Part shown: positions 7,105-16,961 of the stretch, one piece after another
Position numbering within the stretch: the first letter of the stretch is position 1
Layout of the letters: every line of letters starts with the position of its first letter
Origin: Limosilactobacillus reuteri subsp. reuteri
GTDB taxonomy: Bacteria; Bacillota; Bacilli; Lactobacillales; Lactobacillaceae
DNA: 64,000 nucleotides
NCBI RefSeq assembly: GCF_000016825.1
Contig: NC_009513.1
Span: forward strand, 1,930,501 to 1,994,500
Direction of reading: 5' to 3'
Notes under the pieces: model-generated
What the model was told of the DNA's origin: nothing
Databases searched by the model: none
Seen by the model: only the letters and a program-made list of their open reading frames with translations
Made by a program: the position numbers and the translations under genes

Positions 7105-8280
7105 CTAATGCTGGTCAATTGCACTATTCAGTTTCTTTCGATTTACTAGAAAAATAATAATAACTAACGGGACAATAAATAGCATTACGGGATAAAAATA
7201 TTTCACGGGTAACGTACTATCAATAATTCCCCCGATGATTGGTCCAAGCGTCATTCCAATATCAAGACCGAGAAAGAATGTCGAACTTGCTAGCCCTCGT
7301 TCATTATCTGGAGCTAGCATCATTGCAGTTGATTGACAAACGGAATAAATAATACCATAGCCAAATGCCATTCCAGCGGCTGCCAGCGCCATTTCAATAT
7401 TATTTTTCATAATACTTAACATAATAAGATAAAAGATTGTTGCGACCGTGCTTAAAATTAACCAGGGTTCAAAACGAACAGTATCAAATTGGGTCCGTAA
7501 GAATAACCGGCTAAGTAAAAGAACGACAGCATAAATTAAGAAATAAGCGCCGACAGCGATAGATAAGTGCCGTTGTTCAGCATATTCAACAATATCTGCC
7601 TGCGTTGCAAAATATGGGATAGCAAATAAAGCTGTTAGAAGAGCAACTGGAATAGCATCTCGCTGAATAATTTTAATATGGAGGCCACTTTGTTTTACAG
7701 AGTGTGTTACCGGTTGGGCACGATTACTGACAAACTGTATTGTGACAACAACTAGTAAAGCCGATAATGCAGAAATCACCATTGCAGCTCGATAACCAAT
7801 AACTTTATACAAGTTAATTGATACAGCAGGAGCACATGCCATTGCCAAAGCATTCATTAGTCCATAAAAACTCATTGCTTCGCCAACATGATTAAAGGGG
7901 ACCAAATATGATAGCCATGTTGTCATACAAACCGTACATAACACAAATCCTAACCCGTTAATCAAACGACATATTAACAGGAAAGTGCTATTAGGCGTTA
8001 ACACATAACCTGCAACCCCAATAAAGCACAATAATCCACCCCAAAAAGCTAATGAATATTTCGAAAAACGGTCAGTCAGATTACCAGCAATTGGTCGCAA
8101 AAACATTGAAACAATACTCATCATTCCGACGATTATTCCCGCAAAAGCACTTGATGCTCCCAAATCCTGAGCATATCCGTTAATCAATGGGTTACAGTAC
8201 ATATTACTAAACATAAAAAAGAATGAGGCTGCCATTACGAGCACAACATCCTTTGTAAAAATCGATTTTTCCTTCGCCAT
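7105..8280 (-). CDS. MFS transporter
   Basis: The start used is the ATG at 8280 after GGGGA; the TTG one codon upstream is less likely. The 391-residue protein has twelve predicted membrane segments. The loop 2-3 motif reads RPIAGNLTDRFSKY, a variant of MFS motif A (GxLaDrxGrk), and LGLDIGMTLGPIIGG near residue 340 resembles the drug-efflux subgroup. It probably exports a small molecule using the proton gradient. The membrane gene at 5780-7093 follows directly. Confidence 0.82.
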   Translation of the reverse strand: MAKEKSIFTKDVVLVMAASFFFMFSNMYCNPLINGYAQDLGASSAFAGIIVGMMSIVSMFLRPIAGNLTDRFSKYSLAFWGGLLCFIGVAGYVLTPNSTFLLICRLINGLGFVLCTVCMTTWLSYLVPFNHVGEAMSFYGLMNALAMACAPAVSINLYKVIGYRAAMVISALSALLVVVTIQFVSNRAQPVTHSVKQSGLHIKIIQRDAIPVALLTALFAIPYFATQADIVEYAEQRHLSIAVGAYFLIYAVVLLLSRLFLRTQFDTVRFEPWLILSTVATIFYLIMLSIMKNNIEMALAAAGMAFGYGIIYSVCQSTAMMLAPDNERGLASSTFFLGLDIGMTLGPIIGGIIDSTLPVKYFYPVMLFIVPLVIIIFLVNRKKLNSAIDQH

Positions 8281-8375
8281 CAATTCCCCTGCTTTCTTTG
8301 CATGATTTCAATTAAATTCTAATTACTATCATACAACTATTTGGGAAAGTTAAATGATTTCCCAGGAAATAAATA

Positions 8376-8412
8376 AAGAGATTGGGTGTTGTTTCCCAAC
8401 CTCTCTGTGTGT
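8376..8412 (-). terminator. Terminator of the C1 peptidase gene
   Basis: AGAGATTGGG and CCCAACCTCTCT form a stem with a short GTTGTTT loop, 20 bases after the peptidase stop codon. Confidence 0.6.
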
Positions 8413-8429
8413 ACTTCACTATTTATATT

Positions 8430-9752
8430 TTACTGCAAAGAATCCCAAGCTGGTAGAATAACGGGTTCACTGTCAGCTACTTTCTTTACTCGATCGCTAA
8501 GGTACTTCTTATTAATAACAGCTTCATAAGTATACTCTTCAAACCAATCTTGGGTCATTACAAAGTATCCGTTATCACCATTATCTTTACCCCAACTGTT
8601 TTCAATCTTCCATCGTGTAGGTTGATCATTTACCATGTCAAAGCCTGTTAATGTCATTGCATGAGAAACAACGGCTTGCTTAGTTTCCAAACGATGCTTC
8701 TTATCCATTACAAAGTCAACATCAAGCAATTCCTCTCGATGATATAATTTTGCATCCATCAAACCTCGCTTACGGTCCATTTGTTGAAGAACATCATTCC
8801 CAACCCAAACTGTTTCACCAGCTTGCAATTGTTTGATGGCTCCTTCTTGTAATTCTGCAAAAGGAACATTAACAAATTTAATTGGCAAACCACCAACCAC
8901 ACTATCTTGAGCTGGCATTAAATAACTCCGATCCATTTCATGATCAGGAGCGTTAGTAACTACAACATAGTCACTTAAGTTTGTATCAAAGTATTCATGA
9001 TAGAACTTTAATGGCGTTAAGCCAAGAACTTGGTGGAACTTTTTATCATCATCCCGATATTCAAGATCAAATTTTGCAGGCGGTTCACCAAATGAATAAG
9101 CTGCAATCTTATAAACGTCACCCATCATTCGTTCTTGTGCTTCCTGTAATTCCGCTGCACTGGCATTCGTTTGCACCATTGCCCGTAATTCAATTGCATC
9201 TTTGCGCATTAAACTATCAAATACTTCGGCCACATCTGAAGTATCCTTCGTATTATGTGTGTCAGGCATTACATATTCTGGAACAACACCATATTTTTCG
9301 ATAATAGAAGCAGCATTCGCCCATTGTCCACCATCATTTAATGCGAAACTAAGATAGAAATCAACAGTTCGATCATGCAAAGGCTTATCAGCAGTTGCAA
9401 TAATCTTTTGGAAAAACATATTTGCCCGTTCAATTCGGTCCCAGAAAAACAGATAATTTTGTGATAATTCAAAGTCCTTGAACTTATATTTTGTTGCAAA
9501 CTTATGACGCAATGTGTTTAATGCTGCAAAAGACCAGCAACGCCCACTATGACGCTGGTTGGTTGGCTTACCTGTCTTGATTTCATAAGAAAATGCTCGA
9601 TGAAGACGTTCGCTTGCCGTTGGATCTTCACTCGCAGCTTTAATCCCATTTTTTTGTATTGCCCGGGCAATAATTTCTGCATCTTTACGTGAATGAAATT
9701 CTTTCTTTAATTTTTCAACCATTTTTGAGGTTAAATCGTGTTCTTCAGTCAC
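8430..9752 (-). CDS. pepC: C1 family cysteine aminopeptidase (PepC/bleomycin hydrolase family)
   Basis: The 440-residue length and motifs match the PepC/PepE family. The catalytic Cys lies in QRHSGRCWSFAALN near residue 73, His in VVSHAMTLTGF and Asn in WKIENSWGKDNGDNGYF. These cytosolic hexameric peptidases release N-terminal residues from peptides and serve amino acid supply in lactobacilli. The end is VILPAWDSLQ; in true PepC the extreme C-terminus occupies the active site and sets exopeptidase activity, so endopeptidase PepE-type specificity is the alternative. The gene is monocistronic with a good ribosome site and its own terminator. Confidence 0.88.
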   Translation of the reverse strand: MTEEHDLTSKMVEKLKKEFHSRKDAEIIARAIQKNGIKAASEDPTASERLHRAFSYEIKTGKPTNQRHSGRCWSFAALNTLRHKFATKYKFKDFELSQNYLFFWDRIERANMFFQKIIATADKPLHDRTVDFYLSFALNDGGQWANAASIIEKYGVVPEYVMPDTHNTKDTSDVAEVFDSLMRKDAIELRAMVQTNASAAELQEAQERMMGDVYKIAAYSFGEPPAKFDLEYRDDDKKFHQVLGLTPLKFYHEYFDTNLSDYVVVTNAPDHEMDRSYLMPAQDSVVGGLPIKFVNVPFAELQEGAIKQLQAGETVWVGNDVLQQMDRKRGLMDAKLYHREELLDVDFVMDKKHRLETKQAVVSHAMTLTGFDMVNDQPTRWKIENSWGKDNGDNGYFVMTQDWFEEYTYEAVINKKYLSDRVKKVADSEPVILPAWDSLQ

Positions 9753-9959
9753 AATAAATCCCTTCTTTGCCTAAAATTCTAAAATGACTTATACACTATT
9801 AATGATACCGCATTTTAGGCAAAATTATTGAATTAAAGCTTTGATTCATCATTATCCTTTACCGCTTACAAAAAATTAGTTAAAATTATATGTAATAGGT
9901 CACTTTTAATTATAAATTGGATAAACTGCGTTAAAATTCATCTAGGAGGTCGATTAGTT

Positions 9960-10601
9960 ATGAAGAAAGTATTTGTTGTCGGCGGTTCAGGCCGTGTCGC
10001 TACTGACTTAATTAAAGATTTAGTTGCTACTGGTAATGAAGTTACAGCTGGTGCTCGCCATCCAGAAAAAGTTATTAAGTTAAACCACGTTACTGCTGTA
10101 GAATTGAACCTACATGATAGCGTTGAAAAAATCGCTGAATTAATGAAAGACATGGATGCAGTTTACTTTGTTGCCGGATCACGTGGCAAAGATTTACTGC
10201 AAACTGATGCGATGGGGGCAGTTAAAACAATGCAAGCTACCGAAAAAGACGGTATTAAACGTTACATTATGTTAAGTTCGCTCTATGCCTTACAACCTGA
10301 AATGTGGCCAAAAGTTCCATCATTAGCTTCAATTATGGACTACAATATTGCCAAGTTCTTCGCTGATAATTATCTTATTTCAAATACGAACCTTGACTAC
10401 ACTATCCTTCAACCCGCTAACTTAACTGAAGAACCTGGTACCGGTAAAATTCAAATTGGTGAAGGCTCTGCAACCTCTAATCCGATTCCAGATGTTGCCC
10501 AGACTTTAGCCGATATCTTACAACACGATAATACAATCGGTCATGTTATCATGATGCGGAGTGGCGATACGCCGATTGAAGAAGCACTGGATCAAATTTA
10601 A
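9960..10601 (+). CDS. NAD(P)-binding NmrA-like SDR family oxidoreductase
   Basis: The 213-residue protein starts MKKVFVVGGSGRVATDLI with the GxxGxxA nucleotide-binding turn, then GARHPEKV, YFVAGSRGKD and LSSLYALQPE in place of a YxxxK site, as in atypical SDRs. LDYTILQPANLTEEPG is typical of the subgroup. The ATG follows AGGAGGTCGATTAGTT. Substrate unknown; related genes stand at 3475 and 23715. It is flanked by its own promoter region and a strong terminator. Confidence 0.8.
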   Translation: MKKVFVVGGSGRVATDLIKDLVATGNEVTAGARHPEKVIKLNHVTAVELNLHDSVEKIAELMKDMDAVYFVAGSRGKDLLQTDAMGAVKTMQATEKDGIKRYIMLSSLYALQPEMWPKVPSLASIMDYNIAKFFADNYLISNTNLDYTILQPANLTEEPGTGKIQIGEGSATSNPIPDVAQTLADILQHDNTIGHVIMMRSGDTPIEEALDQI

Positions 10602-10612
10602 TTTTTTACAGA

Positions 10613-10657
10613 TTGTAGATCAGTCAAAACAAGATATGGCTGATCTACAACTTTTTT
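10613..10657 (+). terminator. Rho-independent terminator
   Basis: TTGTAGATCAG (10613-10623) pairs with CTGATCTACAA (10640-10650), followed by a T-run. Confidence 0.85.
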
Positions 10658-10746
10658 CTATTCCAAAATCAGGTAATAGTTTAGCTAATTCTTCTCATCA
10701 GCCGTATAATAAACATTAAAAACAAATTAAGAAGGGAATCTTTTAC

Positions 10747-13278
10747 ATGGCAAAACTCGAACGCTTTTATAATACTTTCCAACCTGACCATTATGATGTT
10801 TTTATCGATATTAATCGAGCAAAGAAAACCATTAATGGAAAAACAACTATCACTGGTAACGCGACTGATCCTCAAATTGCAATTAATCAAAAGAATTTGC
10901 AGGTCACCAGCGTTCAAGCAGACGGTCAAGAATTAGACTTTAAGATTGATAATGATGCCGAGGCAGTTCGGATTACCCTTCCGCAAACTGGTAAAGTAAC
11001 TTTTACTGTAACTTATAATGCTAAGTTAACCGATTCAATGATGGGAATTTATCCATCATACTATGAGGTTGATGGGGAGAAAAAGCAAATTATTGGAACT
11101 CAATTTGAAACAACTTTTGCGCGGCAAGCTTTCCCCTGTGTCGATGAACCAGAAGCTAAAGCTACCTTCAGTCTAGCAATTAAATTTGATGAGCATCCTG
11201 GTGAAACCATTATCGCTAATATGCCAGAAGATCACGTTGAAAATGGCATCCACTACTTTGAACCCACTGTGCGAATGTCCACTTATCTTGTTGCCTTTGC
11301 ATTTGGAGAACTCCAAAGTAAAATTACTGAGACAAAGGGTGGCGTTAAAGTAGGGGTATTCGCAACGAAAGCGCACCAACCAAAGGAACTTGATTTTGCA
11401 TTAGACATCGCCAAACGATCAATCGAATTTTACGAGGATTTCTATCAAACGCCGTACCCTCTTCCACACTCATGGCAGTTAGCTTTACCTGATTTTTCTG
11501 CCGGTGCAATGGAAAACTGGGGATTGGTAACCTACCGTGAAGCTTACTTATTACTTGATCCAGACAATACTTCTCTTGAAATAAAACAATTAGTTGCAAC
11601 TGTTATCACACACGAACTAGCTCACCAGTGGTTTGGTGACCTTGTGACAATGAAGTGGTGGGATGACTTATGGCTCAATGAAAGCTTTGCTAATATGATG
11701 GAATATGTTGCCGTGGATGCTCTCCAGCCTGACTGGCATATTTGGGAACTTTTCCAAACTTCAGAAGCTCCAATGGCATTACAACGAGATGCAACTGATG
11801 GTGTTCAATCCGTTCATGTTGATGTTAACAATCCGGCCGAAATTGATGCCCTATTCGATGGTGCGATTGTTTATGCCAAAGGATCGCGAATGTTAGTAAT
11901 GGTCCGGGCTCTTTTAGGTGACAAAGCGTTACGAGAAGGCCTTAAGAATTATTTTGCTGCTCACAAATACAGTAATGCAACCGGAGCTGACTTATGGAAA
12001 GCTCTTGGCGACGCATCGGGGCTTAACATTGGAAAAGTCATGAATTCATGGCTTGAACAACCCGGTTACCCTGTTGTAACAGCAAAAATTAATGATGATG
12101 GCGATTTAGTATTGTTACAAAAGCAATTTTTCATTGGTGACGGTAAAGATGTTGATCGTCAATGGCAAATTCCACTTAATAGCAACTATGATGAAGCTCC
12201 ACAAATTATGGCTGAACAAGAACTCAACCTTGGCAATTATCAAGCATTGCGCGATAAGAATGGTCAACCATTCCGTCTAAACCTCGGCAATAATTCACAT
12301 CTCATCGTAAAATATGACGATACGCTATTAAACGATATTTTAGATCACGCTGATGAATTAGATCCGATTACCCAACGTCAACTTCTTCAGGATCTGCGGT
12401 TACTTGCCCAAGGCCAACAAGTATCTTATGCGTCATTAATTCCATTATTAAAGCAATTTAAAGATAGTTCTTCGGCAATTGTTAACGCCGAACTATACCA
12501 AATTGCTAATAGCCTTAAAATGTTTGCTAAACCTGATTCTCCTGCTGAACAAGAACTGCGACAATTCTTTGATTTATTAAGCAAGGATCAGGTAAAGCGG
12601 CTTGGCTGGTTACCTAAAGATGGTGAAAGCAATGACGATCAATTAACGCGCCCTTACATTCTTAGTGCTTCACTATTTGCACGCAATAATGATTCAATTA
12701 CTCAAGCTCACCAAATCTTCACCGAAAATCAAGATAAATTAGAGTCCCTTTCGGCGGATATTCGTGGGTTGGTTCTTAAAAATGAAGTTCAAAACTTCGG
12801 AAGTGCTGAATTATTCGATAAATTGATCAAAGCTTACCAACAAACGGCGGACGCAAGCTTTAAACAAGACTTGCGAATGGCAATACCAAATACAACCGAT
12901 CCAGCATTAATCGCAAAAGTTGTTAGTTACTTTGAAGATGCTGACATCATTAAGCCACAAGATTTACGAGCATGGTATCGCGGACTTCTTGCCAATCAAG
13001 CAGGTCAGCAAGCGGCCTGGAATTGGCTTCGTGATGAATGGCAATGGTTAAATGACACAGTTGGTGGCGATATGGAATTTGCTACCTTTATCACTGTAAC
13101 TGCTGGTGTCTTCCATACTCCAGAACGATTGAGCGAATTTAAGGATTTCTTTGAACCGAAACTTAATACACCAGGTTTAACCCGGGAAATTAAAATGGAC
13201 ATTAGCGTAATTGAAAGCAAAGTTAACTTAATTAACAAAGAACAAACAGCCGTTAATGATGCAATCGCTCAACAATAA
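10747..13278 (+). CDS. pepN: Aminopeptidase N (M1 family)
   Basis: The 843-residue protein is a full-length M1 metallopeptidase. The substrate-recognition motif GAMENWG lies near residue 253. The zinc site is HELAHQW (His289, Glu290, His293) followed by NESFA with Glu312, the expected HEXXH-X18-E spacing. The C-terminal third is the helical ERAP1-like domain. It removes N-terminal residues from peptides in the cytosol and is a main general aminopeptidase of lactobacilli. The ATG follows AAGAAGGG. It stands alone between a terminator and the folT leader. Confidence 0.96.
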   Translation: MAKLERFYNTFQPDHYDVFIDINRAKKTINGKTTITGNATDPQIAINQKNLQVTSVQADGQELDFKIDNDAEAVRITLPQTGKVTFTVTYNAKLTDSMMGIYPSYYEVDGEKKQIIGTQFETTFARQAFPCVDEPEAKATFSLAIKFDEHPGETIIANMPEDHVENGIHYFEPTVRMSTYLVAFAFGELQSKITETKGGVKVGVFATKAHQPKELDFALDIAKRSIEFYEDFYQTPYPLPHSWQLALPDFSAGAMENWGLVTYREAYLLLDPDNTSLEIKQLVATVITHELAHQWFGDLVTMKWWDDLWLNESFANMMEYVAVDALQPDWHIWELFQTSEAPMALQRDATDGVQSVHVDVNNPAEIDALFDGAIVYAKGSRMLVMVRALLGDKALREGLKNYFAAHKYSNATGADLWKALGDASGLNIGKVMNSWLEQPGYPVVTAKINDDGDLVLLQKQFFIGDGKDVDRQWQIPLNSNYDEAPQIMAEQELNLGNYQALRDKNGQPFRLNLGNNSHLIVKYDDTLLNDILDHADELDPITQRQLLQDLRLLAQGQQVSYASLIPLLKQFKDSSSAIVNAELYQIANSLKMFAKPDSPAEQELRQFFDLLSKDQVKRLGWLPKDGESNDDQLTRPYILSASLFARNNDSITQAHQIFTENQDKLESLSADIRGLVLKNEVQNFGSAELFDKLIKAYQQTADASFKQDLRMAIPNTTDPALIAKVVSYFEDADIIKPQDLRAWYRGLLANQAGQQAAWNWLRDEWQWLNDTVGGDMEFATFITVTAGVFHTPERLSEFKDFFEPKLNTPGLTREIKMDISVIESKVNLINKEQTAVNDAIAQQ

Positions 13279-13344
13279 CGAAATTAATTAATAGTAAATT
13301 TCACCTATTTTGTTGATTCGTGTTTAGACTTAGCATATATTACT

Positions 13345-13440
13345 ACTGTTGGGGTAGGAATCTCAGAGTTATTGTCTAACGGAACGGAATGTGAACGTTA
13401 GGAGGAGGCTTATAACTAGCTGCTTTGTTATTCCGCATTC
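13345..13440 (+). promoter_or_regulatory. Structured folT leader, possible tetrahydrofolate riboswitch
   Basis: The 220-base gap before folT contains GGGGTAGG (13351-13358), a hairpin CTAACG/CGTTAG (about 13376-13400) and TTATTCCGC (13428-13436). These resemble the GAGUAG, P3 and UCCGC elements of the THF riboswitch that often precedes folT in lactobacilli. GTTGGGG (13348-13354) can also pair with CCCTAAC (about 13467-13473). The match is by eye and imperfect. Confidence 0.4.
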
Positions 13441-13500
13441 ACCATGAACGGAAACGTCAATGTGTTCCCTAACAAAATTTTCAAAAGGGAGTGGATTGAT

Positions 13501-14061
13501 ATGTCTACGTTATCATTTGCCGGACCGCGTTTTACTACAAAGAATTTAACTTTAGCTGCTATGCTGATCGCACTGCAGGTAATCTTAAACAAACTTTCAA
13601 TTGGAGATCCAGCGGTTTTAAAATTTAGTTTTGGTTTTATTGCCACCGCACTTATTGGCTACTGTCTTGGACCATGGATTGGTGGCTGGTCAATGGTCGT
13701 ATCTGATATCATAAGTAATACTATTTTAAATTCAGGAAGCTTATTCTTTCCTGGCTTTACCCTCTCAGCATTTATCGCTGGTGTAATTGCAGGAATGTTC
13801 CTATACCAACAACGGATAAGCTGGCAACGAATTTTAATATATGAGTTTTTCCAAATTCTTCTTACTAATGTTATCGGCACAACTTTATGGCTTTACCTTA
13901 TGAGCTTAAGTTCCAGTAGTACCGGCCATACTTTCATGGCTCTTCTCTTCATTCGTTTGCCAAAAGAGTTGATTACCTGGCCGATTGAAACCTTGCTTGT
14001 ACTAGTTATCCTGCGGCAATTATCACGATTAAATTTAATTACAAAAAAGAATGAAAAATAA
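13501..14061 (+). CDS. folT: Folate ECF transporter S component
   Basis: The ATG at 13501 follows AAAAGGGAGTGG; the open frame upstream to 13444 lacks a ribosome site. The 186-residue protein has six hydrophobic segments. The opening FTTKNLTLAAMLIALQVILNKLSIG and the segment GFIATALIGYCLGPWIGGWSMVVSDII resemble FolT and related S components, which capture folate and dock onto the shared EcfA-A'-T module encoded elsewhere. Its structured leader may be folate-responsive, which supports the assignment. Confidence 0.82.
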   Translation: MSTLSFAGPRFTTKNLTLAAMLIALQVILNKLSIGDPAVLKFSFGFIATALIGYCLGPWIGGWSMVVSDIISNTILNSGSLFFPGFTLSAFIAGVIAGMFLYQQRISWQRILIYEFFQILLTNVIGTTLWLYLMSLSSSSTGHTFMALLFIRLPKELITWPIETLLVLVILRQLSRLNLITKKNEK

Positions 14062-14124
14062 ATTTATTTAAAAAAGTATTGCATTTTAAATGAATTAGGT
14101 TAAAATACAATTAACAAAATAAGA

Positions 14125-14402
14125 AAAGCGATGAGAAAGAAGAGTAACTAGTTGTATTCGTTCAGTGAACTGGTGGTAGTGAGAAACCAGTCGACCCTAC
14201 GCTAGTGAATAACACTTTCGCGAGTGCTGCCAACCCAAATAGGTTTACTTAAAGTAGGCTTGGCCGGATCCGGACCGTTACCTCACCGGCAGAGCATGAT
14301 GTGCTCTTGAGGAGGCCTAGTTTTATACTAGACAATTTGGGTGGTACCGCGGAAAAAAGCCTTTCGTCCCTTGATTATAAGGGGAACGAAGGGCTTTTTT
14401 AA
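14125..14402 (+). promoter_or_regulatory. T-box riboswitch, asparagine specifier
   Basis: The leader shows all landmarks: GCGATGAGAAAGAAGAGTAAC at the 5' side of stem I, a distal GGTGGTAGTGAGAAACC, specifier loop GAA-T-AAC with AAC (Asn) at 14211-14213, the T-box TGGGTGGTACCGCG (14338-14351) and a terminator (about 14356-14400) with a T-run. The AAC specifier agrees with the downstream asnA-asnS pair. Uncharged tRNA-Asn should relieve termination. Confidence 0.93.
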
Positions 14403-14439
14403 TTCATTCCTAAATCTATTATTTTAAGGAGTGTCTATT

Positions 14440-15450
14440 ATGGACTTAACTATTCCAAAGGATTACGATCCACGTCTTTCAATTAGAGAAACTGAAGCTG
14501 CTATTCGTTATATTCGTGAAACTTTCCAAGACGAATTTGGTAAAGAGTTAAACCTTCAACGGATGTCTGCACCAATGTTTGTTGAAAAGAGTACTGGATT
14601 AAACGATAACTTAAACGGTGTTGAACAACCAGTATCGTTTGAAATGAAGGATATGCCAAACGAAACTGTTGAAATTGTCCATTCTCTCGCTAAGTGGAAA
14701 CGTCTTGCTCTTAAGCGGTACGGTTTTGGGATGCATGAAGGTCTCTACACCAACATGAACGCCATTCGTAAGGAAGAAGACCTCGATAACTTCCACTCAA
14801 TTTATGTTGACCAGTGGGACTGGGAAAAGATTATTAGTAAGGATGAACGAACAGAAGAAACCTTAAAGGATACAGTTCGTGATATTTTCAAAGTGATTAA
14901 GCACATGGAACATGAAGTTTGGTACAAGTTCCCGCAAGCTGTTTACCATTTACCAGATGAGATTCACTTTGTTACAACGCAAGAGCTTGAAGATCGGTGG
15001 CCAGACCTCACCCCACTTGAACGGGAAGATAAAATTGCTAAAGAACTTGGTGCTGTTTTTGTAATGAAGATCGGTGACAAGTTGCAACGCAGTGGTAAGC
15101 CTCACGATGGTCGAGCACCTGACTACGATGACTGGAGCTTAAACGGTGATATTATTTTCTGGTATGAACCTCTTCAACGCCGGATCGAAGTTTCAAGTAT
15201 GGGAATTCGGGTTAGTCCAGAATCAATGAAATACCAACTTGAACAAGCCGATGCAACTGATCGTGAAAAATTACCATTCCATAAAATGTTGCTCAATGGC
15301 GAATTACCATATACAATTGGTGGAGGAATTGGTCAATCCCGTCTCTGTATGCTCCTTCTTGGCAAAGCTCATATTGGAGAAGTACAGGCAAGTATTTGGC
15401 CAGAAGATATGATTAAGAAGTGTGAAGAAAACCACATTCAAATTCTATAA
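14440..15450 (+). CDS. asnA: Aspartate-ammonia ligase (asparagine synthetase A)
   Basis: The ATG at 14440 is set by AAGGAG at 14426-14431; the GTG at 14431 overlaps that site. The 336-residue protein is the ammonia-dependent AsnA, a class II tRNA-synthetase-like fold: [18 protein letters not shown] near residue 47, [12 protein letters not shown] and the C-terminal [15 protein letters not shown]. It makes asparagine from aspartate, ATP and ammonia. It lies 19 bases before asnS under the same asparagine T-box, so it supplies free Asn for tRNA charging. Confidence 0.96.
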   Translation: MDLTIPKDYDPRLSIRETEAAIRYIRETFQDEFGKELNLQRMSAPMFVEKSTGLNDNLNGVEQPVSFEMKDMPNETVEIVHSLAKWKRLALKRYGFGMHEGLYTNMNAIRKEEDLDNFHSIYVDQWDWEKIISKDERTEETLKDTVRDIFKVIKHMEHEVWYKFPQAVYHLPDEIHFVTTQELEDRWPDLTPLEREDKIAKELGAVFVMKIGDKLQRSGKPHDGRAPDYDDWSLNGDIIFWYEPLQRRIEVSSMGIRVSPESMKYQLEQADATDREKLPFHKMLLNGELPYTIGGGIGQSRLCMLLLGKAHIGEVQASIWPEDMIKKCEENHIQIL

Positions 15451-15469
15451 TTTAAGGGAGAGTATAAAA

Positions 15470-16768
15470 GTGGAAACTATTACAATTAGTGAAGTACCTA
15501 AACATGTTGGGGAAACAGTTAAAATCGGTGTTTGGTTAACTGATAAGCGTTCAAGCGGTAAGATTGCATTCTTGCAACTCCGTGACGGAACTGGGTTTTT
15601 CCAAGGAATCATCCGTAAAAATGATGTTTCGGAAGAAAAATTTGATTCTGCTAAGCACGATTTACACCAAGAAACCAGTTTTTGGGTAACCGGTGAAATC
15701 GCTGAAGACAAGCGTTCAAAGTTTGGTTATGAAATTCATATCAAAGACTTTGACATTGTTGGCGAAAGTGAAGACTACCCAATCGGTAACAAGGAACATG
15801 GAATTGACTTCTTGCTTGATAACCGTCATTTATGGTTACGTTCTCGCAAGCCGTGGGCATTAATGCGGATTCGAAGTCGTGTTAAGCTTGCAACAATGGA
15901 ATTCTTCGAAAAGCATGGATTTACTCAATTTGATGCTCCAGAACTAACTGGAAGTGCTCCTGAAGGGACAACAGAATTATTTGAAACTGACTATTTTGAC
16001 CGCTCTGCTTTCCTTTCACAATCTGGTCAACTATATGCAGAAGCTGGTGCCATGGCATTAGGTCGCGTCTACACGATGGGTCCTACTTTCCGTGCTGAAA
16101 AATCAAAGACTCGTCGGCACTTAATGGAATTCTGGATGATCGAACCAGAAATGGCTTGGATGCACCAAGATGAAAGCCTTAAGATTCAAGAGCAATACAT
16201 TGCTTACTTGGTTCAAGACTTAATCGACCACTGTGCACGCGAACTTGAAATGGTAGGTCGTAGTGTAGAAAGTTTGAAGCCATTTACTGAATTACCATAT
16301 CCACGAATCACTTATAAAGAAGCAATCGAAATCCTTCAAAAGGGTGGCTTTGATGTCGAATACGGTGCTGACTTTGGTTCACCAGAAGAAACCTACTTGG
16401 CAGATCAATTCCAAAAGCCAGTATTTATCTTGAACTATCCTAAAGAAATCAAGGCTTTCTACATGCCTGAAGACCCTGAAGATTCTCGCCAAGTTATCTG
16501 TGCGGACTTGCTTGCTCCAGAAGGCTATGGTGAAATCATTGGTGGTTCTGAACGTTCTTACGATTACGAATACATCACAAACAAACTTGAAGAAAACGGC
16601 CTAAGTAAAGAAGATTACGGTTGGTACGATGATTTACGGAAGTACGGTTCAATTCCTCACTCTGGATTTGGAATGGGCCTTGAACGATTCTTAGCTTGGA
16701 TTACTCTCCAAGACCACATTCGTGAAACTATTCCATTCCCACGGATGCTTAACCGTTTGAACCCTTAA
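15470..16768 (+). CDS. asnS: Asparaginyl-tRNA synthetase
   Basis: The start is GTG at 15470, placed by AAGGGAGAG (15454-15461); the open frame upstream overlaps asnA and has no site. The 432-residue protein has the N-terminal OB fold ([18 protein letters not shown]) and a class IIb core: motif 2 [21 protein letters not shown] and motif 3 [14 protein letters not shown]. It charges tRNA-Asn. Co-transcription with asnA under an Asn-reading T-box couples synthesis and charging. The unit ends at the palindromic repeat at 16774. Confidence 0.96.
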   Translation: METITISEVPKHVGETVKIGVWLTDKRSSGKIAFLQLRDGTGFFQGIIRKNDVSEEKFDSAKHDLHQETSFWVTGEIAEDKRSKFGYEIHIKDFDIVGESEDYPIGNKEHGIDFLLDNRHLWLRSRKPWALMRIRSRVKLATMEFFEKHGFTQFDAPELTGSAPEGTTELFETDYFDRSAFLSQSGQLYAEAGAMALGRVYTMGPTFRAEKSKTRRHLMEFWMIEPEMAWMHQDESLKIQEQYIAYLVQDLIDHCARELEMVGRSVESLKPFTELPYPRITYKEAIEILQKGGFDVEYGADFGSPEETYLADQFQKPVFILNYPKEIKAFYMPEDPEDSRQVICADLLAPEGYGEIIGGSERSYDYEYITNKLEENGLSKEDYGWYDDLRKYGSIPHSGFGMGLERFLAWITLQDHIRETIPFPRMLNRLNP

Positions 16769-16773
16769 TAACG

Positions 16774-16934
16774 AAAAAGGGACTGTGACATAAGTTAAGT
16801 TACTTTCATAAAAAGCAAATACGCAGTACAACAATGGCCTCTAATGTCCGGCAAAGCCGAACGTTAGAGGCCTATTGTTGTTTGCGGGGGCTCGAAAACG
16901 AAGTCACAAGTGACTTCTGTCTCGCTCCCTTTTT
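16774..16934. repeat. Dispersed palindromic intergenic repeat, copy 1
   Basis: This 160-base element contains AGGGACTGTGACATAAGTTAAG, then CAACAATGGCCTCTAA / TTAGAGGCCTATTGTTG as a long hairpin around GTCCGGCAAAGCCGAAC, and ends in GAAGTCACAAGTGACTTC and CTCGCTCCCTTTTTT. The same sequence occurs inverted at 57919-58099. It fills the gap after asnS and probably also ends transcription of both asnS and the convergent EAL gene. Confidence 0.85.
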
Positions 16935-16961
16935 TATATACTTTTTTAGAACTTAAATTAA

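Noticed and set aside
16774..16934. Palindromic repeat as an ordinary terminator only
   Set aside because: It is far longer than needed, and a near-identical copy occurs inverted at 57919-58099, so it is a dispersed element even if it also terminates.
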